Shown: positions 11,277-21,592, counted from the stretch's first letter. The stretch is DNA of 64,000 nucleotides from Limnephilus marmoratus (GCA_917880885.1 OU862912.1:50827117-50891116); one strand, 5' to 3'. Notes: generated by a model not told the origin, from the letters alone. Numbers and translations are program-made.

Positions 11277-11540
11277 TTAAATAACAAAATCAATTTTTCT
11301 ATTACGTCTGCTCCCGAAACGCGTTATTACTTCATCTACTTCAATGGGTACGTTTTTATGGACGTGGAGAAGTGCCAGTCCAGTTAGACGTTCTTCAACC
11401 ATTGAAGCTCTTGCCACGATTTGATTTTTCGTAACGTAGAGAAAGATCTTTCCTCTGTCGTTACACTAACAGGTAGTGTAGCCATGATACATAAAATTTT
11501 TCTTATATTAGAATACATCTCAATATTGCAATTTAAAATT
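11277..11540 (-). pseudogene. hAT transposase C-terminal dimerisation region (remnant)
   Basis: On the minus strand one frame reads MATLPVSVTTEERSFSTLRK, which closely resembles the conserved hAT dimerisation motif (LPVSTATAERSFSxLRRIK in the family). After a frame change of one base near 11427 it continues with VEERLTGLALLHVHK and ends at a stop at 11277-11279, as hAT transposases typically do. The catalytic core and zinc-finger N-terminus are missing, so no active protein can be made. Function in the intact family: cut-and-paste transposition in the nucleus. Confidence 0.85.
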
Positions 11541-11606
11541 TTTAACTTAGTACTTTATTACTAAAGTTTAGTCGTTCTGATTGAGGTTAGCTCTAGCTAG
11601 ACGTTA

Positions 11607-12031
11607 AGCCTCGATGACACACGGATAGTTTACAAGCTACTATCTGGGAAATTCACTATCTGTTAGTAAACTCGCCCAGTGTCATCGTGTCACTTGCTAA
11701 CTAGCAGCAACTAGCAGGTTGTTGACAATCTACGAAAAAAAGGTGAAAGGTCGTCAACTTTACTCGCCTACACGCTTGCTCCGCTTGCTCGTGATTGGTT
11801 TATTTACGTTTCCAACATGGCTTCCGATAAACAGCTGATTTCGACTGTCATACATCTTAAGAATTAGTTCACGCATATTCTTGTTACTGGCGCTAAAAGC
11901 GACCTCAGTTTCCTACGCTTCTGAGCGAGTGGACAGTTTTGTGTGTCATCATGACAATCTCACTCGCCGATTTTCCCGCTTTTAAACTTAGTAGATAGCA
12001 GCTTGTAAACAAGCCGTGTGTCATCGAGGCT
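11607..12031. mobile_element. PIF/Harbinger-like MITE nested in the hAT
   Basis: The 425-bp segment begins AGCCTCGATGACACACGG and ends with its complement CCGTGTGTCATCGAGGCT. The inverted arms continue imperfectly through TTTACAAGCTACTATCT. It is flanked by TTA on both sides (11604-11606 and 12032-12034), the target duplication expected of Harbinger elements. No transposase frame is present. Confidence 0.75.
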
Positions 12032-12480
12032 TTAGTCGAAACAAAGCGCGCGCAAGTGTCGCACGAAAGGTGGCGGCCGTGGCGGTGGCGCGGTAAATTT
12101 CAAATTTTCGATGCGTTCGTTCCCGAATAATGCGTTTGCCGTCAAACAAAGTATTACATTAAATTAATTAAATATTGAAAGTACTTAAATAAAATATATA
12201 TTGTGACAAAAATATATAAAAAACATTATGTTTAACAATTTTAATTAGTGGTCCACCTGGGTCCTGGACCCAGCCCAGGGGGGGGGGGGGGGTCATGACC
12301 CCCATGACCCCCCCCCTGGATCCGCCCTTGTGCGAGAGAATGAGATAGACTAATCGGTTTCTTCTTCGTGCGGTGCTTTCATAATGAATTCTTTTAAGTA
12401 TCACCTTAAGTCGTTTTGAGCTTCCTTTTACTTTAGCCAACGTTTGTTCATAAATCAACACACATTTCACCACGATCTAA

Positions 12481-12640
12481 ATCATTGTAAGAAACGTTGG
12501 TATACGAGGAGGTAGTGAAACATGGCATATTACCCCCAAAATCAGTCATTGTATTCCACATTTTTATTAAAATTATTACACGTGTATCGGCTACACCAGA
12601 GGGTTTATAGGACTCGCGATGTTCAAGTGAAATATGTTCT
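12481..12640 (+). repeat. Dispersed repeat, possibly a PLE tail
   Basis: GAAACGTTGGTATACGAGG, then AGGTAGTGAAACATGGCATA and TTACCC resemble 36655-36715 (GAAACGTTGGTTAAAGAAGG, then AGGTAGCGTAACACGGCATA). The 36635 copy is preceded by CTGATGATGG, as in the PLE ends described at 18-24 kb, so both may be PLE tails. No protein is supported. Confidence 0.4.
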
Positions 12641-12779
12641 TATAATGGAGCCTAGATATTGGAAAAAGGCTTCGTTTCTTCCTCAAAACCTATTTTTACT
12701 TCATCCAATATATTCTGCTGCTATTGTGTTCATACTGTGGATTTGATTTTATAGAGTGGTAGATTTTTTTTCGTTAACT

Positions 12780-13310
12780 CCGCACAGGGGGGCCGGTGGA
12801 AATAATTTCCATCAAGGCCTATGTCATCTTTGGGGATACCGTGTGGAGGGTCTTATTAAGAAAAGGAAGTTCTGGGAGGGAAAGAGGTACGAGGGTGGTT
12901 AGGAATCAGAGGTTCAGTGTGTCCAGGAGTGAAATATGTATGAATCCAAGTATACACACACTTTGCACGACAACTTGATAACGTTGATATATTTTAACTG
13001 ACGATATTAAAAAAACCGGATTTATGTTATATAAACGTAATAATGATGGTGTATAAATGTCTAATTTTCGTAAATCTGAGAGTCAGAGTGTCCAGGAGTG
13101 ACGGAGGTATGAATCCATTCCTCCCATTGCGGTGCAAGGCGATGGGTCGAGGGAGTCCTGGTATAGAGGTTAAAACTTCCTCAACCAATGACAAACGATC
13201 CGACCCGCCAAGAAGCTGGTCGGCAGACTCATCCGCCGCCTAGACCTAGACAAACTTCGTCCCATGAACCCGAGCACACCCCTGATAAATCATCAAAAGT
13301 AGCGAACCAC
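12780..13310 (-). repeat. Repeat A copy with internal duplication
   Basis: Minus-strand repeat A from GGAGGGTCTTATTAAG through TGTGTCCAGGAGTG, TTGCGGTGCAAGGCGATGGG and ACCCGCCAAGAAGC to TAGCGAACCACTTTG. The block around TGTCCAGGAGTGA...GTATGAATCCA occurs twice (about 12915-12950 and 13085-13120), flanking about 120 bp of unrelated AT-rich DNA. This suggests a small insertion or local duplication. Confidence 0.65.
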
Positions 13311-13429
13311 TTTGTAAAGATACTTTCTGTATTGCCCAAGTAAAAGACCAGATGCATACCCAAATTCCTTCCCCGCTTCCTTCCCTACCACCTTCCCCAC
13401 CTCTTTCCCCTCCTACTATCTCACTATCT

Positions 13430-13545
13430 CCCACTACCTTCAGTTTAACAACCTAGCCCAAGTGGGGATGCCTTAGTCTTACTGACTCCAGACGATTGGG
13501 AGCAGTTGGGTCTCTTGTGCGGTACTCACGTAAGAAAAGAAATGC
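13430..13545 (+). repeat. SINE family 2, body fragment
   Basis: ACCTTCAGTTTAACAACCTA, AGTGGGGATGCCTTAGTCT, then CAGACGATTGGGAGCAGTTG match the reverse complement of the 23765-24115 copy. Only the 3' body is present. Confidence 0.55.
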
Positions 13546-13714
13546 CATGTCATAGTAATATTTTACTTATTTACCTTGTTCGAGTTGTTATGCCAAAGGT
13601 TTTAGAATTTCACATACGTTATAGTCAAACCATGCAGTCGTGCAACGTTTTCGTCGTTGGGTATTAACAGTAGATCCTAAGGTCGATAGCTCTAATCCAA
13701 ACAAAGTGTAGTTT

Positions 13715-13930
13715 TTTGAAGTGAAAACTTCTTTAGCACTGTTGTGATTTGAAACTCGATGAAATGGAAACGAGCGACGCCAAAAAGAGACAAACAGACA
13801 CATCACAACGGATTCATAATAAATTGTAAAGCGCCCTTGAGGTGATTTTTCACCAAAACGGCGCTATACAAATTATCCTATTATTATTATTATTATTATC
13901 AATAGGATTTAGCCTGCGAGAGAATGAGAC
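13715..13930 (+). repeat. Repeat C with an L2-like LINE tail inside
   Basis: 13715-13810 and 13905-13930 are consecutive blocks of repeat C. Between them, 13825-13903 reads TAAAGCGCCCTTGAGGTGAT...CACCAAAACGGCGCTATA followed by (TTA)n, an L2/CR1-type 3' tail. The LINE tail therefore appears to have inserted into repeat C. Confidence 0.55.
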
Positions 13931-14043
13931 AGCAATAAAATATTTATTTTATTGAAGAAGAAGATAACAATAATAATCTAACGAAAATATGAAAGAGAAC
14001 AAAACACAGAAAAACAGAAAAAGACAATGGTCGCAACTGGTAC

Positions 14044-14207
14044 TCGAACGTACCCATACTACGTGACCAACTTTTTGCAATTTTTAACCCTCCCCCCCCC
14101 CCCCCCCGGTGACCAAAAACCTAAGGCCGCCGCCGCTCATTTGTACCTAGCGTGACATTTTGAAGACCCCCCCCCCCTAAACATGTCACGTAGTATGGGT
14201 ACGTTCC
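14044..14207. mobile_element. MITE with GGGAACGTACCC ends
   Basis: The right end GTCACGTAGTATGGGTACGT followed by TCCC is the complement of the left end GAACGTACCCATACTACGTG. The interior has a 15-base C run and ACCCCCCCCCCC. The same element, in the opposite orientation and with a clean TTA target duplication, is at 41517-41684. The left terminus here is slightly degraded (CTCGAACG instead of GGGAACG). Confidence 0.7.
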
Positions 14208-14534
14208 CTTACCGGGGCGTGCGCGTTAACCAATTTCACTATTGCCACCTTCTGTCCAACCGTCATATTTGTCAATCTCATATTTAAAATTTTAGAATTA
14301 ACAGTATTATTTTAAACTAATTCTTTTTCCCATAATATTGGCAACTACCTTTTTATTGGAAACAATCATTCTAATAATTGGTTTGTAACCTCGATAGCGT
14401 TTCGGATAATTACATCCGATTTTATTCATATGGAACTATTGACTTTTTATAAGAGTCTAAATGAATATTCAATATTTATTTATTTCATGGGTAGGTAGTC
14501 GGTTCCAATATAATACGTTAAATCCACAATCCCA

Positions 14535-14780
14535 CGCAAGTCTTCTTTAGTGTAGTGGTATAAAGAACCTGACGAACCTCTGCAGACATATAGCAAACCA
14601 AGGATCGAATTCCACGAAATCCAAATTATTTTTTATTTTTCCAAAATTAATATCCAATCTTCAAACCACACCAAAATGAACACGCAAAAGAAAACACTTA
14701 AGAAAGTGACATCTAGCGACTCCGAAGTAGAATACACAAATACTAATAAGATGATTGAATGTAAAGGTGCATACACGAGT
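14535..14780 (+). repeat. SINE family 3 copy
   Basis: tRNA-like head at about 14540-14620 (TTTAGTGTAGTGGTATAAAG and AAGGATCGAATTCCACG). It is followed by ATATCCAATCTTCAAACC and a body (AAAATGAACACGCAAAAG, CATCTAGCGACTCCGAAG) that is the reverse complement of 52870-53000. Confidence 0.6.
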
Positions 14781-14782
14781 AC

Positions 14783-14975
14783 GAACAAGAGTCCCAACTG
14801 CTCCCGTATGAATACAGTGAGACTATGGCATCCCCAATTGGGATATGTTGTAAGGTTGAAGGTAGAGGAAGGTTTCAATGTTGAATGGTGGTCTTACAGC
14901 AGAGCGATACTGAGATTATCTTCCACTTCAATTTATTAAATTCAATTTATCAATGATATTTTATTAAAAGACTCT
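14783..14975 (-). repeat. SINE family 2, partial copy
   Basis: CCCAACTGCTCCCGTATGA, GAGACTATGGCATCCCCAAT and GATATGTTGTAAGGTTGAAGG, then TGGTGGTCTTA, match 23770-24000 in the same orientation. The tRNA-like head is missing. Confidence 0.6.
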
Positions 14976-14999
14976 TCAATTATAACCCAGACACTCCCA

Positions 15000-15352
15000 T
15001 AAAAAAAAACTAAACCAGGAAATGAACCTAAGAACAAAATAAGAACATTGTACGAATATAACCTATGCCTTTTAATCTACAAAATTCAAAATGAACTTAT
15101 ACACACAAACACAACATTTATAAAAACGTCATTAGTACAAGAACATTATATTAGACAACATAATAAATTGCACACAAATACTGTCAAGACCGAAAGTGGT
15201 AAGAGAAGCATTGGCCACGAGGGCGTACACATATATAATCTCCTCCCAGATAACCTAAAAATGGAGAAGAATATAAAATAACTAAAAAAACTATTTAAAC
15301 TTAAATTCTTAAAACAAATTTAAAAATATTACTACTCTACTATACACTACTT
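15000..15352 (+). pseudogene. LINE C-terminal fragment
   Basis: An open stretch (15048-15281, 77 codons) ends with a region reading G-V-H-I-Y-N-L-L-P-D-N-L-K, the pattern seen at the C-terminus of Jockey/CR1-type LINE proteins ('YN.LP..ik'). The reverse transcriptase and upstream parts are absent. It abuts another LINE relic in the opposite orientation at 15355. Confidence 0.5.
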
Positions 15353-15354
15353 TA

Positions 15355-15910
15355 TATAATATATTTATTTATTTATTTACGCCTATTTAGGCTTTTACAT
15401 ACATATATATATATAACAATATTAACGAAATTATACTAGTAAATAGTGCAGGAAACTACAGTTTAAAACACTTGCACAAAAATAAATACAAAGTAAAAAT
15501 ATTAGGTATTGAATTTGAACCACACAGGATGTAGGTACAAAATACAAAAAATCCGAAATAGTTTTTTCTTTCAGCCAACAAAATACTGTCAATGTGTTAG
15601 TCCATTTTAATAGCTTTAATAAAATATTCCCCTATTTGATGAAAAAACTTCAATAAGGTATGCTTATATAATAAAATTGATGTACGAAATATATCAACAA
15701 CATCGGAGTATTTGTTTCCAAGCTGTTGAATCCGTCGCATAGGAGTGTAATATTGGCTTGTTGACTTAGAATTGCTACAATAATATGGTAGGTACTGTCT
15801 TGTAACTGACCTGCCTGGAGTATGAAAAGAAATTACATATAATTTTTTTATTCGTTTATTCCAGATCTCGGGGATAATAAATTAGGGGTATCAAACATTG
15901 AATTTATGAT
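15355..15910 (-). pseudogene. CR1-like LINE C-terminus and 3' end, decayed
   Basis: The plus strand begins with ATTTATTTATTTACGCC...GGCTTTTACAT, which mirrors the 3' end of the LINE at 49800. On the minus strand about 15600-15850 can be read as a C-terminus containing a 'RRIQQLGNKYSDV' stretch, comparable to 'NRLHVLGNKYVLD' in the 49800 element. It is broken by frameshifts and lacks reverse transcriptase. Confidence 0.55.
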
Positions 15911-16385
15911 TTTATACAAATATATATATATATACTACTATACTCTGTACTTATGTTAAGAAAGCGAAATATTATATTTCTTTTCACTTAATAATAATAA
16001 TAAAATGATATTTATCGATTTTGAGAGCTTAGTTTGAGAATCTTCTATTTGTTCAAAGGGCCATCGGGTCTGTTATTAGATGATATTATTTGAAACAATG
16101 TTTGCCATTAGCGACAGCGCCAAACTTGCCGACCCTTGAAGGTACCAGCTGAACTTTGAACAAACCCACAACTTAAACCCATGGCACACACATATTATGA
16201 TCTAAAATAATTTGAGATATTATAATTTGCAAAAGGACAATCGTTTTCACATTTGAAATAATAAATTTATTATTACCTTAATTATTTGATTAAGGTTAAA
16301 AGCGGAGTTCTATTTATTCTGTGTAACCAACTTATAAACGTTTTGTTTGCGCAATTATGTGTTGATGTATGACTACCCTTCATAC
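15911..16385. other. Unassigned DNA with a short inverted repeat
   Basis: No gene seen. TTGTTCAAAG near 16050 and CTTTGAACAA near 16155 form a 10-bp inverted pair about 100 bp apart, possibly the ends of a very small element, though without a clear target duplication. Confidence 0.35.
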
Positions 16386-16389
16386 AATA

Positions 16390-16895
16390 TTAATATACGC
16401 AATCAATTATCAAAAATAATAACAATGAAACTATATCAATACTAGCAACAACAATAACACTAGCAACAATCACTATAGTAACAACAATAACGCCAATGTT
16501 ACGACAATAACAACAACAAAAAAACAATTATAACAATGTCAACAATAATAGTAATAGTAACATTAGCAACAATAGTAACAACATGAACAATAAATCCCAC
16601 AACACCATTAACAGTATTAAAAACAATAACTACAAAAAACAACAATGTCAACCAAACAACTATAGCAATAATAACAACAGTAACAACAATGACTTCTACG
16701 ACATTATTAACTGCAATAAAAACGATATCAACAAAAACAACAATAAGAACCATGTCAACAATAGTAATAACGATAATTACAATTTTAACGATAAAAACAA
16801 TAATGCCAAAAACGATGAATAAAAATAAAACAATCAAAAACAAGAATAACCACCATCACAAAAATAACGACGATAAAAACAAGTTAAAAAACTAA
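16390..16895. repeat. AAC/AAT-rich low-complexity tract
   Basis: About 500 bp made of variants of AACAATAAC. Open frames here (Asn/Thr-rich on plus, Val/Ile-rich on minus) are translations of the simple repeat, not genes. Confidence 0.85.
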
Positions 16896-18060
16896 TTTCA
16901 ATTACGAATGTTAAAACAAGGAAAATGAAATACTAAAACACGGGGAAAGAACAATGAAAGCTTAATTTACTGTTAGAACTCGGTATAGAATATTTTAAGA
17001 ACTTCTTGTGGGATTCAAGACAAAGAACGTTTATGTGGTTGGAATGCGCTAAACTAATTAATATGTGATCTGACGATAAACTCCATCTTTTCTCTTATTT
17101 ACTATCTTCATCGCAAATACTTTTATGCCAGGCTTTAGATAATCAACAAGGAAAATATTATATAGAGACAGACTAAGGTTAGAGAGTAGAAATAAATAAA
17201 AAAAGAATAGAAGAAATACAGATGATAAAAAGGAAGTACAAAAGGCTGAAGAAAGAATCCGAAAAAATAGACGCTTATTTTGAGTGACCCCTTTGGCCAG
17301 TATTTCGGCGGTCCGTCAATACGTTTAAATTTGATCTGTTTTCGCGTGGTTGATAAACGTAATCAATTTCATTGAAATCCGCTCCAAGAATCCGTGAAAC
17401 GAAGATCCAACATGCGGCAAAACATCGCGGTGCAGGTTCAAGCAATGAAAATCCTTTGTGTACAGTTAAAAAAGTTTGTTATTCTAATTGGTTTGTAGCT
17501 ACCTGCGCTGTGAGAAGTACTTACTTAAGAATTCAAATTCAAGCAATTCAAATTCCAATTCTTTTGAACAGCAAGCTGAAACAAATTGTACTGTTTATTA
17601 TTTTTTTTTTACTGTCACACTCCATATGTTGATAACATTGTAAAAATTTTAATGGCACATAAAAAAACTATCAACTGATGATTCTAGAGCTTTCTTTTAA
17701 CTGTGTTTACGTAGCACGTTCAATTGCTACAGGTTTTTTATGATTTTTCATTGTCGTAATTTTTATTATCTCAAAGAACAGTAAACATGTTTTTGTGAAC
17801 GTTGGATAGGTTCGTTCAACGTTTCGTATGTGCTGTGACATAAATTAAAAAGGCCGGGAAAAATCATTTTTAATTCTAACCGACCGCGACTGACAAAATA
17901 TAACATGGTTTTTTGTCAGTGCCTCCCAGACACATGTTGTAATTTATTTTTCAGTAATTTTTAATAGAAATACCGGCTTACATAAAATCATTCAAACACT
18001 GAATTTAATTCTGAATTAAATAATTTTACTTCTTCAAATTTTGCAAATTCACTTTGTGCC
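16896..18060. other. Unassigned AT-rich DNA
   Basis: No recognisable coding or repeat. An 86-codon open frame at 17372-17632 has no identifiable motif and no splice context I can support. Confidence 0.35.
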
Positions 18061-18063
18061 ACC

Positions 18064-18172
18064 ATTTTATTAATGAAATAATTAAAAACGCTTTGTTTTT
18101 ACCACGATAATATTTATTTTAAAAATCAACATGTTTCGAGAACGATGTTCTCTTCATCAGGACATTATATGT
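18064..18172 (-). repeat. PLE terminal segment (inverted partner)
   Basis: The reverse complement of this segment matches 18440-18552 over about 110 bp: ATAATGTCCTGATGAAGAG, the GAAAC core, then ATTATCGTGGTAAAAACAAA and TTTTTAATTATTTCAT. The two copies form an inverted pair about 270 bp apart. They resemble the 3' end of the PLE at 20100-22490 (GTGGTTTAAACAAAGTG). Confidence 0.7.
18131..18166 (-). ncRNA. Hammerhead-ribozyme-like motif
   Basis: On the minus strand, CTGATGA is followed by one A, then a perfect stem II GAGAAC-ATC-GTTCTC, then GAAA, then a palindromic ACATGT that could act as a minimal or dimeric stem III. Type I hammerheads are known in PLE terminal repeats. The extra A between CTGATGA and stem II departs from the textbook core, so activity is uncertain. 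Confidence 0.55.
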
Positions 18173-18439
18173 ACAAGACATTAAGACAAGTAAGACAGGC
18201 GTGAGTAGAAATGGAAGTAGTGGGGGGGGAGAGAGGTGGAAAGGGGAGGTTCTTAGAAGATCTACAGGTGGGAAGGGGGGGGGGGGGGGGGGAGGGGGCT
18301 TAGAAGATCAAAGACAAAAAATTACAATGGAAATATGTTTAAGATAGGGTTATTCACAAAATTAATTTGATTATTAATAATATTTAAATTTCTATGTTCG
18401 ACGCCTGTCTTTCTATACTTGATAATTTAGTTTTTAGTA
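18173..18439. other. Spacer between inverted PLE ends, with G tract
   Basis: The spacer contains GGGAAGG followed by a run of about 18 G near 18274-18291, and two similar AGAAGATC(T/A)A blocks with GGGAGG or GGGGGC context (about 18250-18310), suggesting a local duplication. No coding potential. Confidence 0.5.
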
Positions 18440-18552
18440 TATATAATGTCCTGATGAAGAGAACATCGTTTTCGAAACGTGTTGATTTTTTAAATAAAGA
18501 TTATCGTGGTAAAAACAAAGTGTTTTTAATTATTTCATACATAATTTTAGCA
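18440..18552 (+). repeat. PLE terminal segment
   Basis: Plus-strand partner of 18064-18172. The ORF-like translation of 18394-18636 crosses the structured motif and is not conserved in the partner copy, so it is not called as a gene. Confidence 0.7.
18445..18488 (+). ncRNA. Hammerhead-ribozyme-like motif
   Basis: CTGATGA (18451-18457), A, stem II GAGAAC (18459-18464) with GTTTTC (18468-18473) including one G-U pair, GAAA (18474-18477), then ACGTGT as a possible short stem III. Compared with the copy at 18131-18166, the single change in stem II keeps pairing as a wobble. Confidence 0.5.
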
Positions 18553-18709
18553 TTATTTCAATTATTTAGATTTCAAAGATATTTTTTGGTTGTTATTTTT
18601 ACACCTACTAGAAAGTTTATATTATGGTGTGTATGAATAGATGCATTGAATTTAATAGAACGTTTTTAGAATAAAATTTTCAATTCAGTTTATTAAAAAT
18701 ACTAAGCTC

Positions 18710-18860
18710 GAGTAACTCTCTGTCTGTAACTCTCTTGAACTCAAGAACGAGTCGTAGAAGCAACCGTTCTCATGTGACAAATTTCTATCGTGTATATATG
18801 TTAGGCGCGCGTTCGGCGTGTTTCCCGACTACGACTATGGCGCTAGTTCCTCGGAACATC
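18710..18860 (-). pseudogene. LINE family A C-terminal fragment
   Basis: The minus strand reads residues of the type HSRETRRTRA, then ICHMRT, matching the 38661-38942 fragment (HSRETRQTCAQHLYTVDICHMRT). It is short, contains a stop and lacks the rest of the element. Confidence 0.55.
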
Positions 18861-20060
18861 TTCCGTTGTTATACGGTAGAACAAGGACCGCATAACTACA
18901 TACTCTAAAGATTAAAATCCGCTTGTTAATATCGGGGAATCTATCAAACGGACCGCGCCGTGACGGCATAGAGTCAAGGATTGTTCAGGTATTTTGGGTC
19001 TCCGGACCAGAGGTGGCTGCAAAACAGTGGGGCGCATTTGCGATTTGTACAGGATCAGCGCAGATTGACCAATTCCAATCTGGACCCCCCCCTCCCTTGG
19101 CGAGATGAATTTGGGCCAATTCGTAATTCTTTTCAAGTAACGAGAGATTTTGCTGGACCCCCCTTTTTGAGCTCACGTAATTAATGTATGCCCCCTAACT
19201 TGACTCTGGCTTTAATAGGGCCACTGTGTCTGAGCTGGTCACTTAGAGTTAGATCAAACATATATATCAATGGAAGGCATTGTGGGAAGATTGCTTCTGT
19301 TGTAGGAGACTAGATTATCATTTAGATCTCTTTTAGTTGTAGTCAGAAATGATTGTATATTTGAAACATTAAATTCGAATAAGTTATTCTTACCCCTAGA
19401 GGAAACCCACTTGAGGTAACTTTGGTTCAATGATCTCTGGAACTCGGATTAGCTTGGAAGTATTTGTTTGAAGAATTCAGATAAGCGATAAATACCTACT
19501 TATTAATAAAATAATTTTAACAGAAAATTATTTTAATTGCCATTTACAAAATAGGAACTGATTTGTTGAGAATTTAGAACAATAGATTTTTAACGGGTCT
19601 AGGTAGATAAATAAATAATAAACGTCACGTGCCTATCGACAGCAACAAAATATCAGGAGCACAGAAATGTCATAGGGTAATCTGCGTTATTATTTTGTTT
19701 ATTCCGCAATGGCGTTAATGTCGCAATTAAACTTAATCAAAATGATAATGAACGTCAAAACGTGAAACTGCCGACATGAACATAAAAACCAGGAGCACAG
19801 AAATATAATTTGGTATTTCCATTTGGTTATTATTACAAACATTTATTGCCCAGGAACAGTAGTTGTTAAAATCACATAACGAGGCACCATTTAACATTTT
19901 TTTAAAATTCATTTAAAAAAAAATCTCGTGATTTTCATATATTTTTAAATACACTTTTGTGTATATTATTTTGTACACAAAAATGTGTACATATATTACA
20001 CATTCTTATACACAAAAAATTGTGTATGGTGTATACCTACACATATTTTGTGGGTTTGTA
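18861..20060. other. Unassigned DNA
   Basis: Several overlapping open frames at 18912-19184 lie over a C-rich, GC-richer patch on both strands and look like chance frames. CAGGAGCACAGAAAT occurs twice (about 19656 and 19791). An AT/GT-rich patch with repeated GTGTA and TACAC lies at 19950-20050. No gene supported. Confidence 0.35.
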
Positions 20061-20099
20061 ATAAATTGAATTAATATTTTTGAATGTAGCTATCACTTT

Positions 20100-20567
20100 G
20101 TGGTTATCCATCATAGAAAAATTAAACAATACAATAATTGTAGTGCCCCTAGTTATAAGTTGGCTTCTACAATCAATAAATTAATTTTTGATAACAAAAT
20201 TTTTAATCCTAAACACACAATTAAAAATTCCCTTGAATTAATTGAAAAATTAAAATCTTTAGATGTACCTAAAAATGCTATGTTAATATCATTCGATGTT
20301 GTTAACTTATTTCCTAGTGTTCCTCTTTTTGAAACTAAATATATTATTAAAGAATTCCTAGATTCTTCAAACATTTCCAAAAACTTTTCACAGGATTTAT
20401 ATAAAATTTTTAATGTTATTCTAAAACAAAATTATTTTCAATTTGATAATATTATTTACAAACAAAAAGATGGATTAGCAATGGGTTCAAGCACCAGTCC
20501 CCTAGTAGCAGATATTTTTTTAAACAATTTTGAAGATAAACTTTTAAAAGTCGTGCGTTATTATTAA
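20100..20567 (+). CDS. PLE reverse transcriptase, N-terminal half
   Basis: 155 codons. Residues 64-75 read SFDVVNLFPSVP, matching RT motif A with its catalytic Asp at 66. Residues near 127-141 read GLAMGSSTSPLVADIF, the PLE form of motif B. The frame ends at a stop soon after. The catalytic YVDD motif lies in another frame at 20591-20602, so a single-base slip near 20560 splits the domain. In the intact family this protein copies element RNA into DNA in the nucleus. The start codon is not authentic, because the natural N-terminus is truncated. Confidence 0.85.
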   Translation: MVIHHRKIKQYNNCSAPSYKLASTINKLIFDNKIFNPKHTIKNSLELIEKLKSLDVPKNAMLISFDVVNLFPSVPLFETKYIIKEFLDSSNISKNFSQDLYKIFNVILKQNYFQFDNIIYKQKDGLAMGSSTSPLVADIFLNNFEDKLLKVVRYY

Positions 20568-20947
20568 AATATGTTTACTTTTGGAAAAGATATGTAGATG
20601 ATATTTTTTGTATATGGACTGGCACTAATAGACAATTAAATATATTTTTAAATTTCCTTAATAAACTCAACAAAAAAATTAAATTTACCCTAGAAATTGG
20701 AAATAATTGCAGCTTAAATTTTTTGGATTTAAATATTTCTATCATTAAAAATAAATTCGAATTTAACATTTTTCGTAAAGATACATATACAGATATTATT
20801 ATACACGAAACATCTAATCATCCATATTCACAAAAATTAGCAGCTTTTCATACCTTGCTAAGTAGATTAATTAATGTTCCCTTATCTTTGAGTAATTTTA
20901 AAACAGAATTAAATACTATTAACCACTGGAGCGATCACGCAAAATAA
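20564..20947 (+). pseudogene. PLE reverse transcriptase, C-terminal half (YVDD)
   Basis: Continuation of the reverse transcriptase in a shifted frame, open from about 20564 to the stop at 20945-20947. It begins with a WKRYVDDIFCIW run carrying the catalytic Asp pair, then a typical FLDLNISI stretch (PLE motif D/E region). The frame is cut off by the foreign segment starting near 20940. Confidence 0.85.
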
Positions 20948-21592
20948 ATAAATTTGCTTCGATTGCTTGAGATTTATCAGATGGTCATTTTTTTAATTTT
21001 TCGTCAACATTTAAAAAATCACACCTTCGAATTTTGACATGAAGACATAAAAATTTATTATAGTGCTATATAGCCAATGAACTAACCTGTATTTTACCGT
21101 TTATCTCATATTTGTAGGATGTATAAAAAAAATAATAAAAAAATCGTAAAGTTTATAATCGCGCGAATCCTGGGTGTTTTTCACTTGAAACTGCCATGAG
21201 GGATACTTATTCGGGTCAACATAGAATATTTTCGGTTTCTGTATGTTGTCTGTGATATACTTGATAATTAAAGGTGCATATCTATGGAAAAAGGACTTAA
21301 TTTTATCAGTAAACTGCTGTTCAAAAATTTGGCGGGAAAAAAATATTTAAAAAAATTATTTTTAACATTGTTCTAAATTAGTCTACAAAGTTCGGATTTG
21401 CAACATTCATTGTCATAATAGAAAAAACATTTCAATAGCTTCGTGTTAAAATAAACGGCTGGCTCAGGAAATGTTTTAAATAATTACAATAAATGTTTTA
21501 CGAATGGTAGGAAAATGTGGTCCATTTTTGGACCGAAATCAATCGCAGAAAAATAAAAGTGGTCCATTTTTCGACCGAAATCGTTCCAGTGG
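20936..21592. mobile_element. Unidentified insertion interrupting the PLE
   Basis: The PLE protein is interrupted between 'INHW' and 'GFKQIA'. The segment's outer ends are inverted copies of CCACTGGARCGAT (12 of 13 matches). The right end contains two direct copies of GTGGTCCATTTTT(G/C)GACCG (about 21518 and 21561), each holding a GGTCC/GGACC pair. No clear target duplication was found, so the element class is open. No transposase frame is seen. Confidence 0.5.

Larger units (their letters stand above)
11122..12330 (-). mobile_element. hAT transposon, decayed
   Basis: Terminal inverted repeats CAAGGGCGGATCCAG and CTGGATCCGCCCTTG are perfect over 15 bp. The flanks carry an 8-bp duplication with one mismatch (AGCGAGAG at 11114-11121; TGCGAGAG at 12331-12338). 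A remnant of a hAT transposase C-terminus lies inside on the minus strand (11277-11540). A Harbinger-like MITE sits within it, and a G run and C run lie just inside the right end. A deletion derivative with the same ends is at 51089-51364. Confidence 0.85.
11018..12480 (+). repeat. Repeat C copy interrupted by a hAT transposon
   Basis: The left part (11018-11121; AAGTGAAAACTTCTTTAGGA to GGATTTAGCCAGCGAGAG) and right part (12331-12480; GCGAGAGAATGAGATAGAC onward) are contiguous in other copies (for example 13905-13930 and 9423-9500). This shows that the 1.2 kb between them is an insertion. Confidence 0.7.

Noticed and set aside
11622..12028. Regulatory palindrome in a host promoter
   Set aside because: The long inverted arms and TTA duplications identify it as a MITE.
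16499..16895. Hydrophobic or Asn-rich proteins from long open frames
   Set aside because: Frames on both strands are translations of an AAC/AAT simple repeat.
19005..19184. Coding gene in overlapping frames
   Set aside because: Four overlapping frames on both strands in a C-rich patch, none with a domain; typical of chance in locally GC-rich DNA.
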